The notes under the pieces were generated by a model. That model had not been told where the DNA came from and searched no databases. It saw only the letters and a list, made by a program, of their open reading frames with translations. From the NCBI GenBank assembly GCA_016875735.1, contig VGOW01000028.1, positions 1 to 45,631 of the forward strand: a stretch of 45,631 bases of DNA, given 5' to 3'. The position numbers were made by a program, and so were the translations under genes. This stretch comes from Chloroflexota bacterium. Its GTDB lineage: Bacteria > Chloroflexota > Anaerolineae > Anaerolineales > VGOW01. Below, piece after piece: positions 1 through 7,384 of this stretch; the stretch's first letter is position 1, and each line of letters begins with the position of its first letter.

Positions 1-64
1 AGAGATGCCCACCACTCATCGCGCCGCTTTACATTCATTGCTGACCTTGCGTTTTCAACTGTTT

Positions 65-644
65 TCAAAAGCGCAGTTTGTGCCCGCGTGAAGTATATGC
101 ATCGTCGCGGTATCCTTGCAGTTCTCCAACGCGAGCGGGCAAACCTGCCAGAGAATCGTTCACTCCAAATCGCTGGTAGGTGCGCCGTTTACAGCTGGCT
201 ATCACAGGAGAGGGCGGCTCTGGCGTTGCAAGCGATGTGTCCGCAATGCAGGTGAGATAAAAGACCAACTTTCGCGCTGACTCAGTCGGAATTGGTTGCA
301 GATGGGTGGCGGATTGGCTCATGGCCTGCCAGAGTTTCCGCGCCCCACTTTCTCCCGCTTCCGTCTGTCGAAATCCGCCATGACCATCGGCGATCAAGTA
401 GCCTTGCTGAATAGCGGGAGCAAAGCGTTCTTCGTTCACGCGCGGCAGTCTGTAGGGGGAGACGCGCATGAATTGCGACATAGTGAACGGCTCAGAGGCG
501 AAAAGCGAAACTTCTATCGCCCCAAGTGAACCAGCCGGGCGGGAGACCAAGTTCGGCGGCGGCTTTGTCCCATGCGGGGTAGCCGTAATCGCCCAGGATG
601 TCCAAACTCTCTTCGAGCACTGACCATATGGGATTCAGTCTCAT
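65..644 (-). pseudogene. Frameshifted small HTH-like protein of unknown function
   Basis: Two minus-strand reading frames join into one protein. The first starts at ATG 644 behind a strong AAGGAGG (652-658) with MRLNPIWSVLEE and runs to about GWFTW. The second continues AIEVSLFASEPFTMSQFM and runs to the stop at 65-67. Removing one G from the GGGG run near 520 gives a continuous GLPPGWFTWAIEVSLF, so the break is a single-base frameshift, either a real mutation or a sequencing error. The rebuilt protein would be about 190 residues. The stretch with VNEERFAPAIQQGYLIADGHGG resembles a winged-helix-like segment, but I cannot name a family with certainty. It lies about 100 bp downstream of the serine-kinase-like gene on the same strand with its own ribosome site. 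Confidence 0.6.
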
Positions 645-745
645 TGGAAGCCTCCTTGATTTACGGCATTGCGCCCAACGAATCAAGGATTGATGCGGCG
701 GACCGAAAGGAAATCGGGCAGGCGCATTCATGCGCTATCGCAGTT

Positions 746-1654
746 TCACTCGTCAAAAAGATACGTCGCCTCCGCGTAATAACGCACCTCTTTCTTCGCC
801 ATCTTGTTTCGCATCCACTCGGCCAGTTTGGCGTTCTTCTCTTCGAGCGGCGCGCCCGATTTCAATTCACTCAGCGGGAAGTTGATGCGCAGGGCGCGGC
901 CCTGAATGAGATGCCGGGTGAGGCCCGCCGGAAGCAGTTCGCCGTCGCGGGCCAGCGCCATCACTTCCGACGGCTCGTAGTTGGGGAAGATGACCAGCCC
1001 GGTGAGAGACGGGTAGAGACGACGGGCGTCTTCCACGTTGTCGGTGGTGGCGCGGAAGAGGCCGCCCCGTTCTTTGTACGTGTTCACCATCGCATTCAAC
1101 AGCGCGTTCTTTCCGCGGATCGTCGCCTGCCCTTTCGACACGGCGGCGGCGAACACTTTGCCGTCGGTGCGAACCACGTAGGCGATGAAATCGCGGCGGG
1201 CCAGCCCGGCGCGCGCATGCAGAAGATCGATCTCTTTGAAGTCCAGCCCGTCAATCGCGTCGAGTTCGCGGCTGAAGGTGTCCGGCTCGATGTTGGTGAC
1301 CAAATGATGCCACGTGGACAGGGTCACTTGCGGCGGCTCGTAGCGCACCACTTGAGCGAGGCAGTGCGGATATTTGAGCAAATGCAGTGAGGTGACTCGG
1401 TTCGCGCCGTCGAGCACCACATAGCGTGGGTCTCGCCCCGCCGCCGGAGGGTCGCCCTCATCCACCGGCGTCACAATGGGCGGGTTCTTGAGAATGCCTT
1501 CGGCCTGCAAACGACGCGCTAACGGCTCGGTGCGCTGAACGTCGTTGAACTCGTGCTCGACGAGCAGGCCGGTGGGGATGATTCGCAGATCGGGCGTTTC
1601 GGGATCGAGGAGCGGGTGGAGTTGATGAGAGGGTGTTTGAGTCATGGCGGTCAC
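746..1654 (-). CDS. ParB/SbnI-SerK-like protein, candidate free L-serine kinase
   Basis: A 302-residue protein whose N-terminal half has the ParB-like nuclease fold used by the serine kinases SerK and SbnI. The stretch around VEHEFNDVQRTEPLARRL (residues 32-49) places Glu35 where those kinases carry their catalytic Glu. GILKNPPIV and VLDGANRVTSL follow, as expected for the nucleotide-binding loop. SerK and SbnI phosphorylate free L-serine to O-phospho-L-serine, the acceptor of some cysteine synthases. The gene starts with GTG in a GTGA overlap with the stop of the PLP synthase upstream, which is strong evidence for coupled translation and joint function; ATG at 1645 is an alternative start. 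It has no DNA-binding HTH like a chromosome-partitioning ParB. Kinase activity is inferred from fold and neighbour. Confidence 0.68.
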   Translation of the reverse strand: MTAMTQTPSHQLHPLLDPETPDLRIIPTGLLVEHEFNDVQRTEPLARRLQAEGILKNPPIVTPVDEGDPPAAGRDPRYVVLDGANRVTSLHLLKYPHCLAQVVRYEPPQVTLSTWHHLVTNIEPDTFSRELDAIDGLDFKEIDLLHARAGLARRDFIAYVVRTDGKVFAAAVSKGQATIRGKNALLNAMVNTYKERGGLFRATTDNVEDARRLYPSLTGLVIFPNYEPSEVMALARDGELLPAGLTRHLIQGRALRINFPLSELKSGAPLEEKNAKLAEWMRNKMAKKEVRYYAEATYLFDE

Positions 1655-3057
1655 CGATTCTGAGTGGAAAGGTAGTCGAGCAGATCGATTTTGGTGAGGA
1701 TGCCCACCGGCTTTTTGTTTTCGACGACGATAGCCACTTGCCCGGTGACGAACACCGACATGAGCACTTCGAGGGCGGTGTCGGGCGACACGGTGGCCAC
1801 TTCCTCGCGGAGGATCGTCCCAATCGTCTCATCCGGATCATGTTTGTGATCGGCGGTGAGCAAATGGTTGAGCAAATCAATCTCGCTCACGATGCCGGTC
1901 AGCGAACCATCATTCGCTGCCACCGGCAGCTGCGAGACATCGAACTTTTTCATCAGCGCCACAACGTCGCTCATGCGATCGGTGGGGCGGGCAATGTGCA
2001 GGGCGCTCGAGGCTTTGGCCGCCAGCACGTCGCTGGCGCGGCGCTCGGCCCACGCCGATTCGAGAAAGCCCATCTCGCGCATCCATTCGTCGTCGAACAA
2101 TTTGGTGAGATAGCGCGATCCCGAATCGGGCAGGATGACGACGACGAATCGCTCGGGACCGAAATTGCGGGCGTAGCGCAGGGCCGCCGCCACTGCCGTG
2201 CCGCTCGATCCGCCGCAAAAGATTCCTTCTTCCCGCACCAACCGGCGCGTGGTGAGAAACGATTCTTTGTCTCCCACCTGAATCACTTCATCCACCACCG
2301 AGAGATCGAGCGAGGTGGGCACGAAGTCTTCGCCGATGCCTTCGACTTTGTAGGTTTTGATCACCGGCTCGGCGGGGATGTGGCCGAGCCGCCACGTGTC
2401 GTACAGTAGTGAGCCGATGGGATCGACGCCGACGATTTTGATCGCCGGGTTCTTCGATTTGAGATAGCGCCCGACTCCGGTGACGGTTCCCCCCGTGCCC
2501 ATGCCGATGATCACGTCAGTCACTTGCCCCTGAGTCTGTTCCCAAATTTCCGGGCCGGTGGTGCGCACGTGCGACTCGGGATTGACCGGGTTGTGATATT
2601 GGTTGGCGAGAATGGCGTTGGGCGTTTCGGCCACGATGCGGTTGGCGACGCTGTAATACGAACGCGGGTCTTCGGGCGGGACGGCGGTGGGTGTGATGAC
2701 CACCTTCGCCCCGAACGAACGCAAGAGCCGCACTTTGTCCATGCTCATCTTGTCGGGCATGACGAACACGGCTTTGTAGCCTTTGAGGGCGCAGGCGATA
2801 GCCAGCCCGACTCCGGTGTTGCCCGATGTGGATTCGACGACCGTGCCCCCCGGTTTGAGCCGCCCCGATTCCTCCGCCTCTTCAATCATCGCCAGCCCGA
2901 TTCGATCTTTCACCGAGCCGCCAGGATTGAAGAACTCCACCTTTGCGCACATCCGGCATTTGAGTCCCTGCGTCACTCTGTTGAGGCGCACGAGCGGCGT
3001 ATTGCCGATGGTGTCGAGGATGCTGTCGTAGACTCGTTGTGCGGCGAGGGAAGTCAT
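1651..3057 (-). CDS. cbs: PLP-dependent cystathionine beta-synthase / cysteine synthase with C-terminal CBS pair
   Basis: A fold-type II PLP enzyme of 468 residues, the usual length of bacterial cystathionine beta-synthases. The PLP lysine is Lys50 in NPGGSVKDR, the substrate loop is STSGNTG (about 76-82), and the phosphate-cradle GMGTGGTVTG follows near residue 190. The last about 125 residues form two CBS motifs, as seen in ALHIARPTDRMSDVV and TVSPDTALEVLM, which commonly bind adenosyl ligands. The start at 3057 is chosen because the conserved SLAAQRVYDSILDTIGNTP begins there and GGAG lies 8 nt upstream; an in-frame extension upstream is not protein-like. It condenses serine or an activated serine with homocysteine or sulfide. 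Coupling to a SerK-like kinase suggests O-phosphoserine as substrate, but sequence alone does not separate the options. Confidence 0.9.
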   Translation of the reverse strand: MTSLAAQRVYDSILDTIGNTPLVRLNRVTQGLKCRMCAKVEFFNPGGSVKDRIGLAMIEEAEESGRLKPGGTVVESTSGNTGVGLAIACALKGYKAVFVMPDKMSMDKVRLLRSFGAKVVITPTAVPPEDPRSYYSVANRIVAETPNAILANQYHNPVNPESHVRTTGPEIWEQTQGQVTDVIIGMGTGGTVTGVGRYLKSKNPAIKIVGVDPIGSLLYDTWRLGHIPAEPVIKTYKVEGIGEDFVPTSLDLSVVDEVIQVGDKESFLTTRRLVREEGIFCGGSSGTAVAAALRYARNFGPERFVVVILPDSGSRYLTKLFDDEWMREMGFLESAWAERRASDVLAAKASSALHIARPTDRMSDVVALMKKFDVSQLPVAANDGSLTGIVSEIDLLNHLLTADHKHDPDETIGTILREEVATVSPDTALEVLMSVFVTGQVAIVVENKKPVGILTKIDLLDYLSTQNR

Positions 3058-3085
3058 GAGCACGCTCCGGGAAAAAGTTGCCGGG

Positions 3086-3115
3086 AGCATAGCACAGATT
3101 TTGCCAATGAAGCAA
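3086..3115 (-). promoter_or_regulatory. Candidate sigma-70 promoter of the cbs-kinase operon
   Basis: Read on the minus strand, TTGCTT (3115-3110) and TATGCT (3091-3086) are separated by 18 nt and lie just upstream of the ATG at 3057. They sit in the short divergent space shared with lspA. Confidence 0.4.
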
Positions 3116-3136
3116 ATACAATCGCTTCTCCTGCGG

Positions 3137-3142
3137 TACAAT
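3137..3142 (+). promoter_or_regulatory. Candidate -10 element for a leaderless lspA transcript
   Basis: TACAAT ends exactly 7 nt before the lspA ATG, so transcription would begin at or next to the start codon. No ribosome-binding site is visible. The same geometry occurs before the PucR-family gene at 14711. Confidence 0.45.
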
Positions 3143-3149
3143 CTTCGCC

Positions 3150-3683
3150 ATGCAAAAAACTTTTCAGCGCATCCTTCTGTTTCTGATCGCCGCCCTCGTC
3201 ATCATCGCCGATCAGATCACCAAAGAGGCCATCCGCGCCGCGCTCGCCCCGCAGGAGTCCGTCGCCCCCCTCCCGGCGCTGGCCGACTTCTTCACCCTCA
3301 TCCACACCCAAAACACGGGCGCGGCCTTCGGCATGTTCAAGCAAGCGGGCGGCATCTTCACCCTCATCGCCATCATCGTCACCGCCGCCATCGTGTACTA
3401 CTATCCGCGCATCCCCGAGGGGCAGATCGGCATTCGCGCCGCGCTCGGCTTGCAGCTCGGCGGCGCGGTGGGCAACCTCATCGACCGCCTCCTCTTCGGC
3501 ACCGTCACCGACTTTATCTTTTTCCACTGGCGGGACGCCCTCAACGCTCCCATCTTCAACCTCGCCGATCTGTCCATCACCAGCGGCGTGATCGTGCTGG
3601 CTCTGCTCATGTGGCGCGAGAGCATCGAGGAACACAAAACCCAAACCCCCTCCGCCGATCCCGTTGCGCCACAGCATGAATGA
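3150..3683 (+). CDS. lspA: Lipoprotein signal peptidase (signal peptidase II)
   Basis: An inner-membrane aspartyl protease that removes the signal peptide from diacylglyceryl-modified prolipoproteins. The 177-residue length and four hydrophobic segments match the family. Conserved boxes are visible in order: ADQITKEAIR (20-29), NTGAAFGMF (55-63), GGAVGNLIDRL with catalytic Asp112, and FNLADLSI with catalytic Asp140. The gene is transcribed divergently from cbs and is followed by a palindromic repeat and rluD. The lspA-rluD order is common in bacteria. The C-terminal tail after the last membrane segment (EEHKTQTPSADPVAPQHE) is hydrophilic and unremarkable. Confidence 0.96.
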   Translation: MQKTFQRILLFLIAALVIIADQITKEAIRAALAPQESVAPLPALADFFTLIHTQNTGAAFGMFKQAGGIFTLIAIIVTAAIVYYYPRIPEGQIGIRAALGLQLGGAVGNLIDRLLFGTVTDFIFFHWRDALNAPIFNLADLSITSGVIVLALLMWRESIEEHKTQTPSADPVAPQHE

Positions 3684-3698
3684 TTCCCTCAGCGCACA

Positions 3699-3792
3699 TT
3701 TCACCGCAGAGTCGCGGAGCGCGCAGAGACAACGCTGAGAGATAAAAGAGTCTCCGCATTGTCTCCGTGTTCTCTGTGTCTCTGCGGTGAAA
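3699..3792 (+). repeat. Imperfect inverted repeat (CACCGCAGAG family), copy 1
   Basis: Outer arms TTTCACCGCAGAG (3699-3711) and CTCTGCGGTGAAA (3780-3792) are perfect complements; the interior is rich in GCAGAG and TCTCTG words. The element fills the lspA-rluD gap. A related copy lies at 14570-14638. It may fold as a terminator-like stem but has no T-tract. Confidence 0.75.
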
Positions 3793-3814
3793 AAAACTCC
3801 GCCCCAAAGCGCCG

Positions 3815-4744
3815 ATGACAGATCGCCTCATTCGCCTCATTGCCTCCTCGACCGGCGAACGCATCGACCGCTACCTCGCCCTCGCCCTCCCCGAACTCTC
3901 GCGCGCCCAAATCCAGCGTCTCATTGACGACGGCTTCATCACCGTCAACAACATCCCCGTTGCCAAAGCCAGCCAGCGACTCAACGACGGCGACGAGATC
4001 GCCGTCACCGTTCCTCCGCCCGCGCCCGCAACCCTCGCCCCCGAATCGATTCCGCTCGCCATTGTTTACGAAGACGGCGATCTGATTGTCATCGACAAAC
4101 CGGCGGGCATGGTGGCGCATCCGGCGGCCGGGCACCCCGGCGGCACGCTGGTCAACGCCGTGCTGGCGCACGCGCCCGACCTCGAAGGCGTGGGCGATGA
4201 ACAGCGGCCCGGCATCGTGCACCGCCTCGACCGCGACACCTCCGGCCTCATCGTCGTCGCCAAAAACAATCGCGCGCATCGCCATCTGCAAAAGCAGTTC
4301 AAGGATCGCGCCGCGCAAAAACTTTACCTCGCCCTCGTCGTGGGCAAGCCGCCCACACCGACCGGGCGAATCGAAGCGGCAATTGATCGCGACCCCAAAA
4401 ATCGACAGCGAATGGCTGTGACGACCGGCGAGTCCGGGCGGGAGGCCGTCACCGTTTATCGAACGGTCGAGGCCTTCAAACAATTCACCCTCGTGGAAGC
4501 CGAACCCAAAACCGGGCGCACACACCAAATCCGAGTCCACCTCACCTTCATCGGCTGTCCCATCGCCGGAGACTCGCTGTATTCCACGCCGCGATCGGTG
4601 AACACCACACTTCCCGGACTCCATCGCCAATTCCTTCACGCCGCGCGGCTCACCATCGCCCTCCCCTCCGGCGCGGTTCGCACCTTCGACTCGCCTCTGC
4701 CCGAAGACTTGTCGAACGCGCTGACGCATCTCCGCTCGATTTAA
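3815..4744 (+). CDS. rluD: RluA/RluD-family 23S rRNA pseudouridine synthase
   Basis: A 309-residue protein with an N-terminal S4 RNA-binding domain (about 1-70, RIDRYLALALPELSRAQIQ) followed by the pseudouridine synthase catalytic domain. The family box GIVHRLDRDTSGLIVVAK carries the catalytic Asp139, and the third box TGRTHQIRVHLTFIGCPIAGD is intact. Such enzymes isomerise uridines in large-subunit rRNA; members with an S4 domain that sit next to lspA are usually RluD-like, modifying helix 69. The exact target sites cannot be read from sequence. No strong Shine-Dalgarno is seen before the ATG, which directly follows the inverted repeat. Confidence 0.9.
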   Translation: MTDRLIRLIASSTGERIDRYLALALPELSRAQIQRLIDDGFITVNNIPVAKASQRLNDGDEIAVTVPPPAPATLAPESIPLAIVYEDGDLIVIDKPAGMVAHPAAGHPGGTLVNAVLAHAPDLEGVGDEQRPGIVHRLDRDTSGLIVVAKNNRAHRHLQKQFKDRAAQKLYLALVVGKPPTPTGRIEAAIDRDPKNRQRMAVTTGESGREAVTVYRTVEAFKQFTLVEAEPKTGRTHQIRVHLTFIGCPIAGDSLYSTPRSVNTTLPGLHRQFLHAARLTIALPSGAVRTFDSPLPEDLSNALTHLRSI

Positions 4745-4757
4745 CTTTTCTCTCGGC

Positions 4758-4763
4758 TATAAT
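4758..4763 (+). promoter_or_regulatory. Candidate -10 element upstream of the nitrilase-fold gene
   Basis: TATAAT lies 62 nt before the ATG at 4826, between rluD and the palindrome at 4778. No good -35 is visible. Confidence 0.3.
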
Positions 4764-4777
4764 TGCAATCATCCCGC

Positions 4778-4801
4778 AGGGGCGCATCGCGATGCGCCCC
4801 T
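4778..4801 (+). repeat. Perfect 24-bp palindrome (AGGGGCG family), copy 1
   Basis: AGGGGCGCATCG is followed directly by its exact reverse complement. It shares the outline AGGGGCGnnTCGCGAnnCGCCCCT with the palindrome at 10764-10791. In an mRNA it would form a long hairpin in the leader of the nitrilase-fold gene. Confidence 0.85.
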
Positions 4802-4825
4802 TGCGAATCAAGGAGCCAACCTTAC

Positions 4826-5662
4826 ATGCGTGAAGTGACGATTGCCACCGTTCAGATGCGCCCCGTTCTCAACGAGATGGAGGACAACTTGGTGAAGATG
4901 GCGGATTACATTACCAAAATCTGCTCGAGCCAAAAAATCGATCTCATCGTCTTTCCCGAACTGATCACCACCGGCTACGAGTGCGGCGTGCGCTTCGTCG
5001 ATCTGGCCCAGCGCGTGCCCGGCGCGTCGGTGAATGTGCTGGCCCAACGCGCCTCCGAGTTTCAGGTGCACATCGCTTTCGGGATGCCGTCGAAAGAAAA
5101 AGTGGAATCGATTCTGTTCAACAGCGCTGTGCTCATTGGCCCCGACGGCGAATTGATCGGCGAATACCGCAAAGTGCATCTCAAGGGCGAAGAGCGCATG
5201 ACCTTCCGCGCCGGATACAAATATCCAATCTTCGAAACGGCCTTCGGCAACGTGGGTTTGCTCATCGGCTACGACATTGCCTTCCCCGAAGCCGCGCGCT
5301 GCCTCGCCCTCGACGGCGCTGATCTCGTCGTCCTCTGCGCCAACTGGGAGAAGCCGCGCAACGACGAATGGCGGACGTACGTGCAGGCTCGGGCCTATGA
5401 AAATTCGTGCTTCATCGCCGCCGCCAACCGCGTGGGCCTCGATGCCACAATGTCGTTCTTTGGCGACAGCATGATCGTGGGACCCCGCGGGCAAGTGTTT
5501 GCCTCGCTGGCCGGGGAGGTCGATCCGAAAACGGGCGAACCCGCCGAAGGCTATGCGCTCGCTCGCGTCGATCTCTCCGATGTGCGCCGCAACCGCGAAG
5601 AGTTCCAAACTTTGCAGAACCGCGAGCCGGATTCGTACAAGGCCATTGTGCGGAAGTATTGA
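4826..5662 (+). CDS. Carbon-nitrogen hydrolase (nitrilase) fold protein lacking the catalytic cysteine
   Basis: A 278-residue protein with the full nitrilase superfamily fold. The general base is Glu45 in VFPELITTGYE and the lysine is Lys116 in EYRKVHLKGEE. The nucleophile position, normally the Cys of a CYDxxFPE motif, reads GLLIGYDIAFPE: residue 148 is Gly (codon GGC at 5267-5269, one base from TGC). Without the thiol, standard amidase chemistry should be impossible. The rest of the gene is intact with normal codon use, so this is either a recently disabled enzyme, a sequencing error, or a non-catalytic family member. The start at 4826 is supported by AAGGAGCC upstream; the longer frame from 4763 only translates the palindromic repeat. 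Confidence 0.85.
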   Translation: MREVTIATVQMRPVLNEMEDNLVKMADYITKICSSQKIDLIVFPELITTGYECGVRFVDLAQRVPGASVNVLAQRASEFQVHIAFGMPSKEKVESILFNSAVLIGPDGELIGEYRKVHLKGEERMTFRAGYKYPIFETAFGNVGLLIGYDIAFPEAARCLALDGADLVVLCANWEKPRNDEWRTYVQARAYENSCFIAAANRVGLDATMSFFGDSMIVGPRGQVFASLAGEVDPKTGEPAEGYALARVDLSDVRRNREEFQTLQNREPDSYKAIVRKY

Positions 5663-5676
5663 TTGCTTTCATCAGA

Positions 5677-5787
5677 GCACTCTGAGCGAAGGCCTGCGGA
5701 GCAGGCCGTAGTCGAAGAGTGCGATTTGTACTCCGAAACCGCGCCCTTCGACTACGGCGGGAATAGCGCCGCCTCCGCTCAGGGCGC
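5677..5787 (+). repeat. Paired inverted repeats (GTAGTCGAAG family)
   Basis: Two adjacent palindromic units fill the gap between the nitrilase-fold gene and the next gene. Unit one is bounded by GCACTCT (5677-5683) and AGAGTGC (5716-5722), with an inner hairpin GGCCTGC-GGA-GCAGGCC. Unit two is bounded by GCGCCCT (5741-5747) and AGGGCGC (5781-5787). CTTCGACTACGGC in one is complementary to GCCGTAGTCGAAG in the other. It looks like a REP-type interspersed element. Confidence 0.75.
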
Positions 5788-5836
5788 TTTCACAATCTAC
5801 TGGACTATGCTGTTCCTTTGCTCTCGGCGGTAAAGA

Positions 5837-6193
5837 ATGGCCGACACTAGATCGATTCCGCGTCCGCGCCGCAACGTTTGGGCGCTCGCCAGTTTGTGGC
5901 TCGGCGTGTTCGGCTTAGCCCTCGCGCTCACCGCGCCCATTCCGTTCGTGCCGCTCATTTCCGCGTTCACGTGGCCGCTGGGGTTCGGGGCGATGATGAC
6001 CGGTTGGGCCGGGCGGCGGGCCGCGCGGTCGAACGGCGACGCCACTGCGGGGCAACAGTCGCGATGGGGAATCCGGCTCGGTTGTTTGGGCTGGGCCGTG
6101 CAAGTGATCACGAGCATTGTCAAAATGATGATTCTCGCCGGGATGATCACTTATGCCGCCTCCAGATTTTTCAATGGGACACCGACTCCATGA
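5837..6193 (+). CDS. Small membrane protein of unknown function (DUF4190-like layout)
   Basis: A 118-residue protein with a basic N-terminus (RSIPRPRRN) and about three hydrophobic segments: WALASLWLGVFGLALAL, the VPLISAFTWPLGFGAMM stretch, and VQVITSIVKMMILAGMI near the C-terminus. The pattern of a WALASLWLGV entry segment resembles small DUF4190-type membrane proteins, but no catalytic motif is visible. Its stop codon overlaps the start of the threonine aldolase gene in an ATGA arrangement, so the two are translated together; a functional link is not obvious. It starts just after the repeat element, with only a weak purine-rich stretch before the ATG. Confidence 0.7.
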   Translation: MADTRSIPRPRRNVWALASLWLGVFGLALALTAPIPFVPLISAFTWPLGFGAMMTGWAGRRAARSNGDATAGQQSRWGIRLGCLGWAVQVITSIVKMMILAGMITYAASRFFNGTPTP

Positions 6194-7242
6194 AACGCTC
6201 TGCTGACCCCGCGATTGATTTCCGTTCCGACACCGTCACTCATCCCACACCGGCGATGCGCCGGGCGATGGTCGATGCCGAAGTGGGCGACGATGTGTTT
6301 GGCGACGACCCGACGGTGAAGAAGCTGGAGGCGCTGGCCGCCGAGATGGTGGGCAAAGAGGCGGCGTTGTATGTGTCGAGCGGGACGATGGCGAATGCGA
6401 CGGCGATGCTGACGCATTTGCGGCGCGGCGATGAAGTGATTCTCGGCGCGCGCTCGCATATCTATCTCAACGAGCAGGGCGGGCTGGCCGCGCTGGCCGG
6501 CGCGCAGGCCGCGCCGATACTGGAGAACGCCGACGGCGCTCTGCCGCTCGATGCGATTGAAGCCGCCGTGCGCGAAGACGACGAGCACTGCCCGATCACT
6601 CGATTGGTGTGCATCGAGAACACGCACAACCTTTGCGGCGGCCAGCCGGTTTCGGTGGAGCACACGGAGGCGGTGGGCGCGTTGGCGAGGAAGTATGGGC
6701 TGAAGTTTCATATCGACGGAGCGCGGCTGTTCAATGCGGCGGTGGCGCTCAACGTGTCGGCGGAGGCGCTGGCGCGGCCAGCGGACTCTGTTTCATTTTG
6801 TCTTTCGAAAGGCCTGTGCGCGCCGGTGGGCTCGCTGGTGTGCGGCAGCCGCGAGTTCGTGCGGCAGGCGCGGCGCGCGCGCAAACTGCTCGGCGGCGGA
6901 ATGCGGCAGGCGGGGGTGATCGCCGCCGCCGGAATCGTCGCCCTCACGTCGATGGTGGAGCGGTTGTCGAACGATCACGACGACGCGCAGTTGCTCGCGC
7001 AGGGGTTGGCGAAGATTCCGGGGATCGTGTTCGATCCGGCGACGGTGAAAACGAATATGGTGTATTTCGATCTCGCGCCCGAAGTTCCGTTCGATGCGGC
7101 GGCGCTGGAGAAGAAAATGAAGGAGCGCGGCGTGTTGATGCTGACTGCCGGGCCGCGCCGGATGCGGATGGTTTTGCATTATTGGATTTCGCCGACGGAT
7201 GTGGAGAGGGCGGTGGAAGTGTTTCGGGAAGTGATGGCTTGA
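6190..7242 (+). CDS. ltaE: Low-specificity L-threonine aldolase
   Basis: A fold-type I PLP enzyme of 350 residues that splits L-threonine or L-allo-threonine into glycine and acetaldehyde. Typical family landmarks are present: IDFRSDTVTHPTPAMRRAM at the N-terminus, EVGDDVFGDDPTV, the phosphate-binding YVSSGTMANATAML, HIDGARLFNAAVAL with the PLP-stacking and Asp residues, and the Schiff-base lysine in SFCLSKGLCAPVGS. The ATG at 6190 overlaps the preceding stop (ATGA), which fixes the start; the longer frame from 5878 is a shadow of the membrane protein. It is followed by a 21-bp palindrome and the glmS leader. Confidence 0.92.
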   Translation: MKRSADPAIDFRSDTVTHPTPAMRRAMVDAEVGDDVFGDDPTVKKLEALAAEMVGKEAALYVSSGTMANATAMLTHLRRGDEVILGARSHIYLNEQGGLAALAGAQAAPILENADGALPLDAIEAAVREDDEHCPITRLVCIENTHNLCGGQPVSVEHTEAVGALARKYGLKFHIDGARLFNAAVALNVSAEALARPADSVSFCLSKGLCAPVGSLVCGSREFVRQARRARKLLGGGMRQAGVIAAAGIVALTSMVERLSNDHDDAQLLAQGLAKIPGIVFDPATVKTNMVYFDLAPEVPFDAAALEKKMKERGVLMLTAGPRRMRMVLHYWISPTDVERAVEVFREVMA

Positions 7243-7301
7243 ATCTACAACCGAGACCGACGCGGTTTTGGAGCCTATCTCTATGCCTCGGTTGGGGCGC
7301 C

Positions 7302-7322
7302 GCCGACGGCATTGCCGTCGGC
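7302..7322 (+). repeat. Near-perfect 21-bp palindrome
   Basis: GCCGACGGCA and TGCCGTCGGC flank a single T, 59 bp after the threonine aldolase stop. There is no T-tract, so it is more likely an interspersed palindrome than a classical terminator. Confidence 0.6.
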
Positions 7323-7384
7323 TATGCGGTAAAATGAAAAGCAAAGGAAAGGAGGTGAGAGCAGATAACTTCAACGGGAAGGAT

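Noticed and set aside
746-1654. ParB chromosome-partitioning protein
   Set aside because: Only the ParB-like N-terminal fold is present; the HTH and dimerisation domains and a parA neighbour are missing, while a PLP synthase is coupled to it.
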